This document shows positions 33,487 to 47,207 of a stretch of DNA of 64,000 nt, piece by piece (position 1 is the stretch's first letter; the number at the start of each line of letters is the position of its first letter). The position numbers and the translations under genes were made by a program. Origin of the DNA: Austropuccinia psidii (Eukaryota; Basidiomycota; Pucciniomycetes; Pucciniales; Sphaerophragmiaceae); assembly GCA_023105745.1 (NCBI GenBank), contig JALGQZ010000013.1, positions 27,948,105 to 28,012,104 of the forward strand, given 5' to 3'. Below the pieces are notes generated by a model that was not told where the DNA came from, made no database searches, and worked only from the letters and a program-made list of their open reading frames with translations.

Positions 33487-36400
33487 ATGAACCACTTCAA
33501 TCAAGATTTGAATAATAATACTATCAATAATCGATCAAGATCACGTCATTCAATCTTAAGATCTAATAATTTAAAAATCTTCTCATCCAATAACTCTGAT
33601 CAAATCGATAATCCATCTCAAATTACTTCTATCTTTGACGATTTCGGTCAATTTAAAAATAATAACTCTTTCAAGAAAAATTTAACAAACCCAAAAACTT
33701 TTCACTTTAATCCTTATAATAAATTTAATAATACTAATCATTATCATAAACGTATTAGCTCTTTTTTACCTACATCTAATCCTAATCTCAATTCTATTAA
33801 TAATTCTAATACTAAATTATTTAATGATAATAAACTTAATCAAGATCCTCTTTCTTCATCAAAATTAATTAAATCAAAAAATTTATCAAAAATTGATAAA
33901 AAATCTACAAAATTATCATTATTTAATAAAAATTCTTTTAGTAGTAATAATTCATTAAAGTCTAATCAATCAACTACTTCTGCTTCAATTAGTTTATTAA
34001 ATAAATGCTTAGATTGGATCTTCCCTAATAAAAATTCATCAAAATCTAAATCAAATTCAATCCAACAAGTAGATCAACAAGATCAAATCGATCATCAAGA
34101 TCAAGAACATGATCAACATGATCAACATGATCAACATGATCAAGATCAAATCGATCATCAAGATCAAGAACATGATCAAGATCAAATTAATGATCAAGTT
34201 CAAGTTCAAGATCAAGAACAAAAAAATCAAATCCCGAATTCATCTCAACAACAATTAACCAATCCAATCCCAATTCAATCATCTAATTTAATCTACAATT
34301 CTAAAAATCATCTTGTTTCATCAACCTTTCCAAACTCATCATCTTCAATCTCAAAACAAAATCAAAATCATCTTAACCCATTAGATCTTAATCCAAAAAT
34401 TAACTCAGTCAATCAATTTGATTCGAAAATTTGGTTCAAAAGTCAATCACCTTTCGTCTCAAACCCAATTCATTCTTCAATTAAACCTCTACTCTCTACT
34501 ACCTTAAATCAACCAAAACGTAAAACTCCTGTAACTGCTCATGCTACATTAGATATTCCAATTCCTAATCCATCAACTATAAACTCATTCAATAATTTGA
34601 GATCGACCTCTAATCTATTCAATTCATCTTCTAATTTCTTAAATTCAAACCAACCAAGTCTTCCTAAATTTAGATCAGTCTCACCAATTAGAAATCTTTC
34701 AGGTTCCAATCATATCATAAATCCTCATATAGCTTCTCGTAGAACTTCTTCAATCTTCCCATCATTCAATAAATCTAACCTTTCATCTAATACATTAACT
34801 CATCAACAAAACTTAAATACTAATTTGAATCATAATTCAATATCAACCTCATCCAATCAAACTCAATCAATAACTCGTAACTCATTATCTAATAAGAGAG
34901 GTAGAGATGACAGTAGCGTCAGCCCAATTCGTCAGCAAAGCTTATACCAAGCTTCAGTCGGAAATGGTTTGTTTAATGAAACTATTCAAAGTAATAAACG
35001 TCAAATGTGTTGGGACCCAGACCTTGGTTTCGTCACTCAAGAGCAGCGTCAAAAAATATTAGAAGAAAGAGAGCGAAAGCTTAGGGAGAGTAAGTAATTG
35101 TTTTTTTCTATTTGAAATCACAAAATTGATTTTATTAAACTTCAATTTACTGATTTCTTATTCTCTTGCTCTTTTCCTTTGGTTAGAAGAGGGAAGGCCA
35201 TATCCCATTAACGAAGCTGAAAGGATTCTTGAAATTTTAGAACTTGGCTGGAATCCAACCTTCTCACTAGGCAATAAACCTAGAACTTCTCTTGTGATTA
35301 GCCTCAATTTTTATTCATCAATTCATCATCTTTCATTTTAAATCCCTAATCTGTTTTTTTGTTTTTGTTTATTTAATTCTAGATTCCCAAAATCTCAGTT
35401 CCAGCTCCTTCAGTACGCTCATCTTCTTGCAGGTCACACTCAATCAATCGAAAGAATGGAACTAGTTTGACTGCCATTCGTGAAGAGCAAGCTTTACATT
35501 CTAATTCTCAACCAATCATTGCTCCAATCACTAAAAAACTTGAGGCTGATAGAATTAAGCGTCTAGAAGAAAAAAAGGGTAAACTACGTGCTGAGATTAA
35601 GAAACGGAAAAAATTCATGGAAAACCTTGAGCGTCAAAGACTTGATCAACTCAATGAGGCTCATGAGATCGATTCAAATCACAAGAGAAAAGTCGATTCA
35701 GAAGCTGTTACTAATGGTACTACTCAATCAAAACGGCGATCGATATCCAACGAAACCGAAAAATTATCCGGTCATCGTCGAAAGTCATCACGTAAAGTGG
35801 GTAAATTAACAAGCGAAGCAACTAAAGCAAAAGTCAATCAGGGTAGAAAATCTCGCTCTCAATCTGTCATTGAAGATCATGTTGGTGAACAGATCAATAA
35901 ACTTCCTTCCAATAAAAGAGTAACTAGAAGTAGTAAGATCAAATCATCACGTGATCAAATCGAATCAGGAGAAATCAGCAATAATTCAACACTATCAACC
36001 AATCAAAAATCTTCAAAATCTTTCATCAACATCAAAACACCTTCAACAATTCAAGAAGAAACAGCCGAACAAGTCAAAGAAAATGATCAAAGAAAGGATG
36101 ATAAACAGACTCAATCGCAATCTAAATTATCGACAAGTACTCTCTTACAACCTGTGGGTCGCAACCCTTCAGTCTCCTTACGATCACCATTGGTCGACTT
36201 AATCAGATCCACTCCTCGACCTACTCTACGACCAGGTCGTACATTTACTACTCGACGTCACAATAGAGCAAAAGTATTTTCGGCTCGTGAAGAAGATTTA
36301 CCTAAATTGAGTGCCGAGGACGAACTTGAACCCGATTCTCGGAATGATCATCTCAAGAAAATTAAATTACCCAACGTATTTCTTAGTAGCTTTAAATTAG

Positions 36401-38593
36401 ATAAACTTACTCCAATACCTGAGCACTCTCAATCTCAAGCTGATCCAATCAATTCATCAAATTTGACCTCAACCGAATCTAATTCAAAACTTACAAGCTC
36501 TAATATTGACACTAACAGTCTCCTCAGTCGTATCGATCCAACACCTACAAACACAATCTCACAAGATGTTACTCCTACTATTACCATTGCCACAACCTCA
36601 GCGCCAGCGCAAGCTTCCACTACTTCGATCTTGGCGCCTAGTTCATTTTCATTTCTCAAACCTGATCAACCATCTGCTTCCTCTTCGTCTTTCAGTTTTA
36701 CAAATAACCCACCAATAATTCATCCCATTCAGTCATCATCATCAGAACAAGTGCAATTATTTTCAAAAATCCCCAGCGCTTTACCACCTCCCAATTTCTT
36801 TTCCGCCATTACTGCTCCAACCATAACCACTAATCAACAAACTTTAGAAAGCTCAGAACAAACTAAAACCTCAAACGTTGAGCCCCAAGCCTTGTTTCGA
36901 GATCCTTCACCACAACCTACTCCCCCCGCTCAAATAGTCTCTGAAGCCATGATTGAAAGTGCCCCTAACACAATCGAACTGTCCGATCCCAAGGCATGTT
37001 GAGATTTTTCGTAAAAAAACATTTAAAGTTCAACTAACTCATTTATCTTTTGTCTTGTTATTTTCATAGGTCAATCAAACCAAGCCCACCTCCGGTTTGT
37101 TTAGCTTTAGCAATCTTAACAACAAGCAAGGATTACCTACTTCAAGTTCAACTGAGACACTTGCAACTGTCCCTCCTACCAATCCTCCCACCAATTTGTT
37201 TCAATCTAATCCCTCTACTAGTTTACCTGTTCAATCTACTTCCCTCTTTTCGTTTGGAACCCCAACACCTTCCCTATTTGGATCTGTAGCACCATCTACA
37301 ACTAACTTTTCAAGTCAAAGTAACCCAAGTTTAGTTCCCTCAGTTAGCGTCACATCACCCTTACCCGCAACCACAACGTTTAATTTTAGTCAACCCTCGA
37401 TCACACAGTCTATACCCTCTCAGGGTAGTGTTAGCAACCTATTTGGTACGACAAAACCTATATCTGAAAATCCAAAGCCATCAAGCTTGTTTTCTGCTAC
37501 CCCCAATACCACTAGTAGTCTTGCCCCAACGAGTTCCAGTACTGGTTTTAGTTTTACTAATCCTATCAATCCAACTCCCTCCAAACCGGAGGCGATATTT
37601 GGTAATCCAAGTTCATCATCTTCCACTTCCTTATCATTTGCTTTTGGAGCACCTTCAAGTCAGATTGATATTGAGCCAACGCCACCAGCAAGCAGTAGCG
37701 TTCCTATACCAGCTACCACAACTGTGGTTAATAATTCTAGCCCTTTTATCTTTGGATCGAGCAATAACACAGCAAGCAATCCAAGTTCGCAATTTGCTTT
37801 TAGTGCTAATTCTTCTTCCAACCTCTGCTCGGCGCCTGTTGCAACTCAATCAATATTTGGCTCCTCAGCAGTACCGCCAACATCAAATCCTGGCTTTGCT
37901 TTCACATCTTCAACAACGACCTCAGATGGACCTGGCTCTACAATTAATAACTCTGTATTTGGATCAACGGCGGCCACAGCTTCAACAAGTGGTTTATTTG
38001 GAAACTCGAATAGTGGCGGGGCTTCAACCTTTCCGTTTGGTGATCCTGCTAGCGGGTTTGGAAGTAATGCGGCAATCACTCAGACTGAACCCCCCAAACC
38101 GTTTATATTTGGAAGCACAGTTGCCACAGAAAATAAAATGTTTGGAAATCCAACCAACAATACAGGGACCGGATTTGGGAACGGTGGAACATTATTTGGC
38201 AATAGTAATACTAATAGTGTCTCAACCGGCTTTAATAATACGAACGCGTCAATCTTTGGTGGAAATGGAATGGTAGGAACAAATCCAACCATCGGGAATG
38301 GAAACTTATTTGGTAACAATAATCCAACTAGTAATAATCCTTTGATCAATACCACCACTTTCCAATTTTCAACTCCAAATAGCACTAACAATTCTTTAAC
38401 AAACTCTGGAATGGGAAATATTAACCCCATGAATGGTGGCGCTACTATCAACCCGGTACCTACGACACCAGTTCCGGCACCTGGTGGCTTTGTTTTTAAT
38501 ATGGGTAGCTCGAATGGTCCAACTAATAGTCCATCAGTTGGAAGTAGCAGAAGACCAATGAAAGCTTTACCATCGGGTAGGAAAAAACGATGA
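33487..38593 (+). CDS. FG-repeat nucleoporin, Nup1/Nup60/Nup153 type
   Basis: Four exons join in frame: 33487-35089, 35187-35293, 35383-36993 and 37070-38593, giving about 1614 aa. The last exon holds some 20 FG-type repeats (LFGN, FSFG, FVFN, FIFGS) in Asn/Ser/Thr-rich spacers and ends in a basic tail (GRKKR). Exon 2 has NEAERILEILE, like the short helical motif of Nup1/Nup60/Nup153 proteins. Exon 3 begins with a coiled-coil-like Lys/Glu stretch (TKKLEADRIKRLEEKKGKL). The N-terminus is Asn-rich, with a His-Asp-Gln repeat around residues 195-250. Such proteins line the nuclear basket, bind importins through FG repeats and help export and import. Intron 3 starts with GC and not GT. Which of the three orthologues it is cannot be settled by eye. 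Confidence 0.82.
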
Positions 38594-39475
38594 TCTCCAG
38601 TCAAGCTTTTTTGCAAAAAGTACAATTGAATTTATTATATATTTTATATTTCAGAAAAACAAATAGTACTGTGGGCTTGATATAACCTTTACTATTATTA
38701 TCTCATTATTAATTGTTTTCCAGTTTTATTATCAATTTTGTTTCAGTTTTATATACAAATTAATTTTAGTTTTTGGTCTTTTTTTTCTTTAAAACGGTAA
38801 AAAATATTCAAGAACACAAGAACACAAAGAGAACCATGTAATGAGACACGGAGAGAAAGAACCGGAAAAAAGCTGAATGTAAGTAAAAGAAACTGAGAAT
38901 AGGAGTCGATCTTAATGTAATGAGTTCACAATACATCTAAAGTGAGCCTTTGCATTTTAAGTTAAGCGTTGCAAGGCAGTGTTAAAAGGCGGAACTGACG
39001 TCGGCGTGCGCCGCGGTTATGTGAGCTCAACCAGTCAACCAAATGTTGATAATGCGAAGGTGGCGTGTGGCAGTCTTAAGCTTCGCAGCCCCATCAGAAA
39101 AGTTTTTTTTTATGTTTTGTCAAGTTTTCGACTTGAGAATTCAGTGAGATAGAAAAAAAGAGTGTATTATGCATTTTCATGTTGAAAGAACATAGCATTC
39201 TTTTGTTTTGTGTTAATTTTGAATTTTTAAGATAAAAAAAGAAAAAGTTTTTAAAATCAAGTAAAAAAAATCATATAAACAAATTATTAAAGTCAGGGTA
39301 ACCTGAAAAACTTGGTTTTTTGTTTTTTTTAAAACAATTGAATTTTTTTTTTTTTTAATTAATTTTAGTAAAATAAAAAAAGAATGTAATAAATATTATT
39401 ATTAAGAATAATTTAAATTTAATTAATTAATAAAAAAAAAAATTAATGATTAAAATATTTAATAAAATTAATTAA
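38594..39475. other. 3' flank of the nucleoporin gene with a small GC-rich patch
   Basis: AT-rich except for about 38985-39095, which includes CTGACGTCGGCGTGCGCCGC and ends in a T run (TTTTTTTTT near 39105). No ORF is supported. The patch could be a relic of another repeat or an RNA gene; I see no tRNA fold. Confidence 0.45.
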
Positions 39476-39548
39476 AAAAATAAAAATAAAAATAAAAAAT
39501 AAAAATAATAATTATAAATTAAGAAATTTTTAAATTTTAAGAAATAAA

Positions 39549-39599
<51 letters not shown>

Positions 39600-39910
39600 A
39601 TTTTAAAATTTTTTTAATTTCTTAAAATTTAATTTTTTTTTTTTTTTTTTATTAATATTTAATAATAAGATTCTTAATTATATTTTTTTTTTTTTTAAAA
39701 AAATATTTTAATAAAAAAAATTTTTTTTTTTTTTTTTTAAAAAGTAAAATTTATTTCAAAAGAAAATTTTTTTAAAAGAATAATAATAGGTAAAATGAAT
39801 TTTTTAAAAAAAAATGACCATTTTAATTTGAAAAATCTTTAGATTTTTTTTTTTTTTTTTTTTTTGATTAAAAGTAAATAATAATAACAATAATAATAAA
39901 ATAAAATAAA

Positions 39911-39946
<36 letters not shown>

Positions 39947-40055
39947 GAATTATTTAAAATTTATTAATTTTAAGTTTATTATAAATTTATTTTATTAATT
40001 GAATTTTTTTTTTTTAAAATAATTTTAATTTAATAAAAAAAAAGAAAATAAGAAT

Positions 40056-42492
40056 GGTGTTGTTGGTAAACTTATATAAGCTCTTATATGCTTTTACTTA
40101 AAAACTTAACATGTTTTTGTCATAAATTGAATAAAAAACACTTAAAGGAGTTCCCTGAGCCCATTTTAAATTAAAATGAAACAAAAAAAAAAAAACCCTG
40201 TATTAGTCCACAACCACTCAAAACTTACCAAAAAAAGGTTTTTTCCTCATAAAATGCCTTTAACCCAATTGTTTTAAGTTTTTTTTGCACATCCCCCCCT
40301 CAAAAAAAAACCCCAAATACCCAAACAAACCAGATTATCCCCCCACAAAAAAAAATTATTTTGAAAAACAGCATTAAAAAAGCTATTTTGCAAAGCTTTT
40401 CATGCATTTTTTTGTTTTTTTCCCCCAAAGACTGCATTTTCCTCCTCAACAACCTGCTTCCAAGCCTCTAAAATTCCAGTTTTATACTTTCCCTCATGTA
40501 TTAATCCCATGTTTCAACCACTTCATTTGACTTTTAACAGCTTATTTTTATTTTTCACACCTTTTGTCACCTTTTTTCACATTTTGAAAGGTTCTTTCCT
40601 CATTCCAAATACCCAAGTTCCCCCTTTTTTAAAATTTATACATATTTGTTACTCAAGAATGCTTCAAATCCCTACTGAAAGTTAATTTCAGACCCTTGAG
40701 CTTCTTTGGAAGCATGTGCATAATGTTGCCAGGGATCAGGGGTATGCTCTGTCCACCTTGAGTTCCAATATGACCCCCAACCAAATTGAAATAGGTTTTG
40801 ACAGGTCTGGGACCCCAAATCCCAACAAAAACTCCTCCAAAAGAGTCACTTAAAGAAAGCTTGACTGTCCATTTAAAATTTATGCAAGAAAATATTCCAA
40901 GAGTAACACTTAGAATCTTAAATTCAAAAATATTTGACACAGCCATGATTCCACTGAAAATATCATGGCACATCCTGCTTTCAGGAAATTCAATGAGCAA
41001 GAAACATCCAAAATTGCTCAAATTTCTGAATTTCTGCTTCTTTCAAGGAAAATTAAGGCCCAATTATGCAGCCAGAGGGAGTCTGACAGGCCTGTAATTC
41101 TTCAAGACATTTACAACCAAGTCAAGAAAATAAAGAAAGACAAACTGAAATGAAGAAGACCCATTGATTCTCTTATTTACACTCTCAAAGAAGAAAATTT
41201 TGTTTGGTCCTATGAAAGGGATTCTGAGGGACACATTACCTCCTTGTTTTTAACTCACCCATTTTCCATAAAACTCCTCAATGGATTTCCTCATATGATT
41301 CTTATGGATTGTAATTATTAAAAAAAAATAAGTACAAAATTCCCCTTTTTTCATATTTTTGGATTCAGTTCAATCAATAGGACCTTTTCTAAGACTTTTT
41401 GTTTTATTAATAATAAAACTAAAAAGTTCTCAAAAACAACAATATTATTCCCCCTACAGTTATTGTTATTAATAAGGATTTGGAATTAAAAAAATTTTCT
41501 TAAGCAGCTCTTCACAAACTAAAAAAAGTGATGTTATGAATTTTAAATATCAATAAAGATGTATTTGTTTATTTAATGAAGAAAATTGTTCATGGAATTG
41601 ATTTTGAAAATTTTATGGGACTTTGGAATTAAGTAAAATAATTTTATCTTTAAATTTTATTCATATCATTGTTCTAATTAATTACTTTGGGATTAATTTC
41701 TAAGATTATATATTAATCCAATGAAATTTCTTTCAAATAAATCTGGAAGAAGCTTCAAAATCAAGTCAAAAATCCTAAAGTCTTGTAAAATTTGGAAAAT
41801 ACCTGTCTTCCTTCAAAGTATTATTATGTTCCAGCCTGGAACAACTACTATTTCCACCTTGTTGTGAGATTCACCTAAAGAGTTTAATGTGTTCATTCCA
41901 TGGTTAAAATTTGGCTTCAAAATTTCACTAATACTCTCTTTAAGGTAATTAATTATCTTAAAATGACTTTTAAGAAACAATTTTTTTTTTTTTTTTTAAA
42001 TAATAAAAATAATTTTCAAAAGAAATGATTTTAAATTTTAAGAATTTTTCTTAAAAAAATCTTTTCTATAAATTTATAAAAAAGTTTTTTTTAATTATTT
42101 TAATTAAAATTTCCTTTTTTTAAAAAAAAATTTTAAAACAAAAAAAAAAAAAATTTTTTTTTTTTTTTTTCCTTTAATTAGAAAAATTTTTTATTAACAA
42201 ATATACAAAAAAAAAAAAAAAAAAAAAAAAAAAATTATTAAGGAATTCCTTAAAAAAGAATAATACTTAAAAGGAATTTTTTTAAGAATCAAAAAGGTTT
42301 CAAATATTAAACTTTAATCCTCAGTAGTATTTTAATTTACCTGTGAGGATTCTTTGATCTTAAAATTAGTTTTTTTTTTTTTTTGTCTTATTAACTGATT
42401 TTATTTTTTTATATTCTTTTAAGACTTGATATCAAGTTCATTATCAAAGCTTTTAGAAAGATAGAAAGAATGAATGAAATAAAAAGAATATT

Positions 42493-42531
<39 letters not shown>

Positions 42532-44396
42532 GGGGGGGGGGGGGGAAAGAAATTTTATAAAAGAATAATTTCAAAAAATTAACTCAATTATTTAAAAAAA
42601 TTTTTTCAAAGATTTTTTTTTAATTGGAAAAGTTTAATTTAATTAAATTAAAAAGAGTCAATAAGATTATCAATATTATGAATATTAATTAAAATTCAAG
42701 AATATCCATGGAAGACCACAAGGAGACAAGAATAAAAATCAAAATAAAAAGAGAACCCTCAAGATTTTAAATCATTGAAATTAAATTCAAGAAAAGATGA
42801 ATACCCTCATCAAAAAATGACCAGCACAAAAACATCAAGATCACAGTCAATTGAAACCTCTCAAATTATGGAAGTGTATTAATTTTAAGATTCTGAGGCC
42901 TCATTATCCAAATAAATAACTTCATCATATTCACTAACCTCATAAACTGAATTGAATGAATATGGCAAATAAGTAGTCACCCTTAGAAGGTCCAGAAGAT
43001 TGGAAATGGGTAGGACAACCCCACAAAGAAATTCCGACAAGCCTTCCACAACTTTGAAGATATATTATGCAATTGAATTGACCTGTGAGAATTGCCAAAG
43101 AAATTATCCCACAAGTAATGAATTATTAAAGCTCTTTGTAAGTTTCTGATTTATTTTAATGTATATTTCTTTTGTTTATTTTAATTTTTATTAATTTTTT
43201 TGACCTATTTTTATCAGTTAACTGGCTCAGAAGACTTTCCAAAGCTCATATTGAAATACACCTTTAATCCAATCAATGTCCAGGGTGATGAAAATTTTGG
43301 CTACAGAAAAGTATCCCACTACATTTAAGAGACTCAAGATCAATGGGTTGATGTTAGAGGTGACCTGACTAAATAAAATCAAAAAAAATAAAGACCTTTA
43401 TGAAGCCATGAACACTTTGATTCCCTCAGTATCCTCTTATTTGGACAGAATTTAGTGGTATGAAGATGTTGGCAAGGATCCAAAGAGCAAGTGGATGTAA
43501 ATGCCTGATATGGGGTATCCAATTTCAAATAAGTCTCAAAGAGCAGTTTTCTTTTATTCCACATTCCAATCTTTCTATTTTTCCCTTATTTCTTTCCTCC
43601 AAATGATAATAAACCAATTTTGATCTGCTTCTTGAATAGCTGTTCTGATTTTATTTCATTTGATATCATAATTTCTAAAGTTTATCCAGTACCCCCCCAT
43701 TTATGTGAATTTGGAATTTCATGCCCAAACACAAGCCTTGGGGTGGGCAAATAAAAAATTTAAAGAAACATAGGATTTTATATCTTTAAAATCTTCCTCC
43801 CCCCCCCCCTCAGAAAAAATCAACTATTGTTGAGGTTGATTCAGATTGATTGATTTTTTTTTATAAAATTTATTCCAATTATCCCCCTCCTCATTCATAT
43901 TTATTAATTAAATCTAACCTCAGTCTATTTATTTTATCAAAAATGTGGCACTTTTTTTTTTAATTAAAAATATTCATATTACAAAAATTAAAACAAAAAA
44001 AAAAAAAACCTTTTTACACCTTCACTTTTCCCACAAAAAAAAAAAAAAAATTACCCATAATTATGGGATTCTTGTTTTTGATTTTCAAGATTGAACTCTT
44101 CAATTTTTTTTTTTTAAAAAAAAAAAAAAATTTGCAATTTTGTCAAATTTGCTGAATTTGAGAAATTTGACAAAAAAGAAAAAAATGAAATAATTGGGGA
44201 TATTGAAATTCCATATTTGAAGAAATATGGCAAAAAAAAAAAAAGAAAATCCTCAAAAATAAGCCTGAGGAATTTTTTTTTATTTTTTTTTTAAAAAAAA
44301 AATAGGTCATTTATGTATTTTGGTCATAAATTAGTAAAAAAAAAAAAACAAAAAAAAAACACATAATTTTATCTTACATGTGTTTACCAAAACCCT
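40056..44396 (+). mobile_element. Mutator-like element (MULE) relic with OTU domain, copy A
   Basis: The ends, GGTGTTGTTGGTAAAC and TGTGTTTACCAAAACCC, are worn versions of the GGGTGTTGGTAAA termini seen at 52733 and 57298. Inside, plus-strand text reads HPAFRKFNEQETSK (about 40968-41153), then LIYTLKEENFVWSYERD and LTHPFSIKLLNGFPHMILMDCNY (41160-41320), the typical start of a MULE transposase with its first catalytic Asp. Further right, an OTU-type domain relic lies at 43255-43760. Stops and long homopolymers separate these parts, so it is dead. MULEs move by cut and paste and usually make 9-bp target duplications; I could not verify one here. Confidence 0.75.
43255..43760 (+). pseudogene. 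OTU-like cysteine protease relic in MULE copy A
   Basis: The text FNPINVQGDENFGYRKVSHYI corresponds to the OTU active-site block normally written GDGNC-[GAF]-[FY]R. Gly is Glu and the nucleophile Cys is Phe here. A later block includes PPNDNKPILICFL and SFDIIISKVYPVPP. Several stops interrupt it. OTU proteases cleave ubiquitin-like conjugates; some MULE proteins carry such domains. Confidence 0.65.
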
Positions 44397-47207
44397 AAAA
44401 AAAAATTAAAATTAAAATTTAAATGAATAATTAAAAATTATAATATGGTCTTAAATTCTAAAATTATGTAAAAAAAAAAAAAATTAACTCATCCAAGTTT
44501 TTAAGATAATCTTTTAAATATTATCATCCAAAAAAAAAAAAAAAAAAATCTTTTTAATATTTAAAAAATGAATTGAAAAATTTATATTTAAAAAAAAAAA
44601 AAAAGAAATAACTTATTTTAATCAAATAAATAAATTTTTAAAATAACAGATCTATCAAAAATTTTAAATTTAAAAATTTATGAGATTAAAAAAATCAATT
44701 AAATTGTAAAAATAAAAAAAAAAATTCTAGAATAAAATCAAAAAAAAAAAAAAAATACAATTAATATTTTAATGAATAAATTAAATTAGTCATTGTGATT
44801 GGAAAAATATAGTAAATTTCTGTTCATGAAATATTCAACTTTAATTCAATTAAGCATAAAAGGAGTGGAAATTGTTTAGGGAAACTATTAAAATATAATT
44901 ATCTTAACTAAAAAAAGGATTTAATATTTATTAAAACTTAATTTTTTTTGATTTATATTAAAATTTCTTATAATACTAATAATAATAATATTAATTAGAT
45001 TTAAAAAAATTAATTAATTTAAATCTGAAAATTATTACTTGGAAAGAAAAAAATATAGGAAAAAAAAATGAAATTTTTAAAAAAACAAATGGAATAAATG
45101 AAATTAGAAGTCTTTTAATGAAAAATAAAGATATAAAAGGAATAAAAATTAGTTAAGAAACATCAATAATTATTTGAAAGATTAATATCATAAAATTAAG
45201 AGATTAGAGTAAAAATATTAAATTTAATTAAGAAATCTAAAATAATTTCTTGAATGAATTTTTAAAAATTATAAATCTAGGTTATTTTATATTAAATTTT
45301 TAATTTAATTTAAAATTAGATATTTTCTTTATTAAAAAAAAAAAAATTATAATGATTTTCTTTTTAAGATTTAATTCTTTTTTTTGGTTATAAAAATAAT
45401 TAAGTGAGTTTAATTAATTTATTATTTTTATTTAAATTTATCTAATTTTATTCTTAAAAATTATTTTTGATAATAAATCTTTTTTTTTTTTTTTATAATT
45501 TTAAAGAAAGAATTTTTATTATTTTATAGCTAAAATAATTTTTTTTTTGTTTATAATATTCTTATATAAATTTATTTAATAAAGATTAGTTAACAAAATA
45601 ATATGTTTTTTTTTTTTCATTTCCTTAAAAACAATCTTTAAGTTGAAATTTAAGAAGTCTCATTATCCTTAATTTATTTGATTTAAATTTTGAATAGAAT
45701 TCACAAAATTCCTTTTCAAAATTTTGTGTAATGTAATAAATTCTTATTTTACTTTAACTGTATTCAATAGTATTAAAGATGGAAGTGTTATTAATAATTG
45801 GAAGAAAATATTCAATTTCCTAAACATTTTCTCAACAATCATACTAAAAAAAGAAAATTCATTTCATTATGGTAATTTTTTATTTTTTTCATATTTATGA
45901 ATTAAAATAACTCATCATATCAATTAATTAATGGTGTTGAAACTTATATGCTCTTCATCTTGACATTTTCTTGATGGGATGTGTATTGGATATTTATCTG
46001 AATAACACAAATCCCTAGTAAGTCAAACATTTGGAATTAATCATAAATTTTAATTAATAAAGGTCTGGCCAATATAATATTTTCAAAAAAAATTCATCTA
46101 TCATTTACAAACCCAGTAAAAAAATCTAAATACCTATTATTATTTGGTATGAAAATTCAATGATAGTCAAAAAAAAAAATATATTGGAAAATTACTTAAA
46201 TTTCAAAATTTATCATTCCAATATAAAATAAATTAAAAATAAATGAAAAGAAATCTTTTTTTTAAATTTTTCATAAATGAATATTTGATTCCATTCCATT
46301 AATATGTTAAATTAATATATTTAATAATAATTAATTAACACATTTAAATACCCTTAAAGTTATTAAGTAATAAATTTAAATAAAATTATTGTTTTATCAT
46401 ATAGAGATAATAAAATATCTTGAGATAAATCTTTTGATATGTTTAAAGCTTTAAAGTTTTCAATTTCTAATAAATTAACCAATTTTTAATAAGAGTTACC
46501 ATTTCCCAATTTAATAAATGGTGAACCCAAATTTCTCCTCAATTTTTAAACCTAATATATTTTTTTTTGGATTTGAATTTTATAAATAAAAAATAAAAAA
46601 TAAAAATAAAAATAAAAATAATTATAAAATAAGAAATTTTTAAATTTTAAGAAATAAAATTTAAATTTAAATTTAAAAAAAAAAAAAAATTAAAATTTTT
46701 TTAATTTTTTTAATTTCTTAAAATTTAATTTTTTTTTTTTTTTTTTTTTTTATTAATATTTAATAATAAAATTATTAATTAAATTTTGTTTTTTTTTTAA
46801 AAAAAATTTTAATAAAAAAAATTTTTTTTTTTTTTTTTAAAAAAAAAATAATTAATTATAATAATTTAAAAAAAAAAAAATTTTTTTTTTTTTTTTAAAA
46901 AGTAAAATTTATTTCAAAAGAAATTTTTTTTAAAAAAATAATAATAGGTAAAATGAATTTTTTAAAAAAAAATGACCATTTTAATTTGAAAAATCTTTAG
47001 ATTTTTTTTTTTTTTTTTTTTTGATTAAAAGTAAATAATAATAACAATAATAATAAAATAAAATAAAATTAAATTATTTTTTTTTTTTTTCTTTTTTTTT
47101 TTTTTTAAAGGAATTATTTAAAATTTATTAATTTTAAGGTATTATATATTTATTTTATTAATTGAATTTTTTTTTTAAATAATTTTAATTTAATAAAAAA
47201 AAAAGAA

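Larger units (their letters stand above)
39476..46575. repeat. Tandem segmental duplication, copy A (about 7.1 kb)
   Basis: From an AAATAAAAATAATTATAAA block to a CTCCTCAATTTTTAAACC block. The same order of sequence resumes at about 46580. It contains the MULE relic at 40056-44396 plus about 2.2 kb of its AT-rich right flank. Single-base and homopolymer-length differences are scattered across the pair. Confidence 0.88.

Noticed and set aside
36435..36659. Minus-strand ORFs inside the nucleoporin gene (also 37420-37626, 37846-38079 and 38080-38625)
   Set aside because: Shadows of the long low-complexity plus-strand exons.
40653..41021. Minus-strand 122-aa ORF, also at 47805-48173
   Set aside because: It is the opposite strand of the MULE relic, whose plus-strand text matches the transposase N-terminal region. 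Its presence in both copies reflects the duplication.
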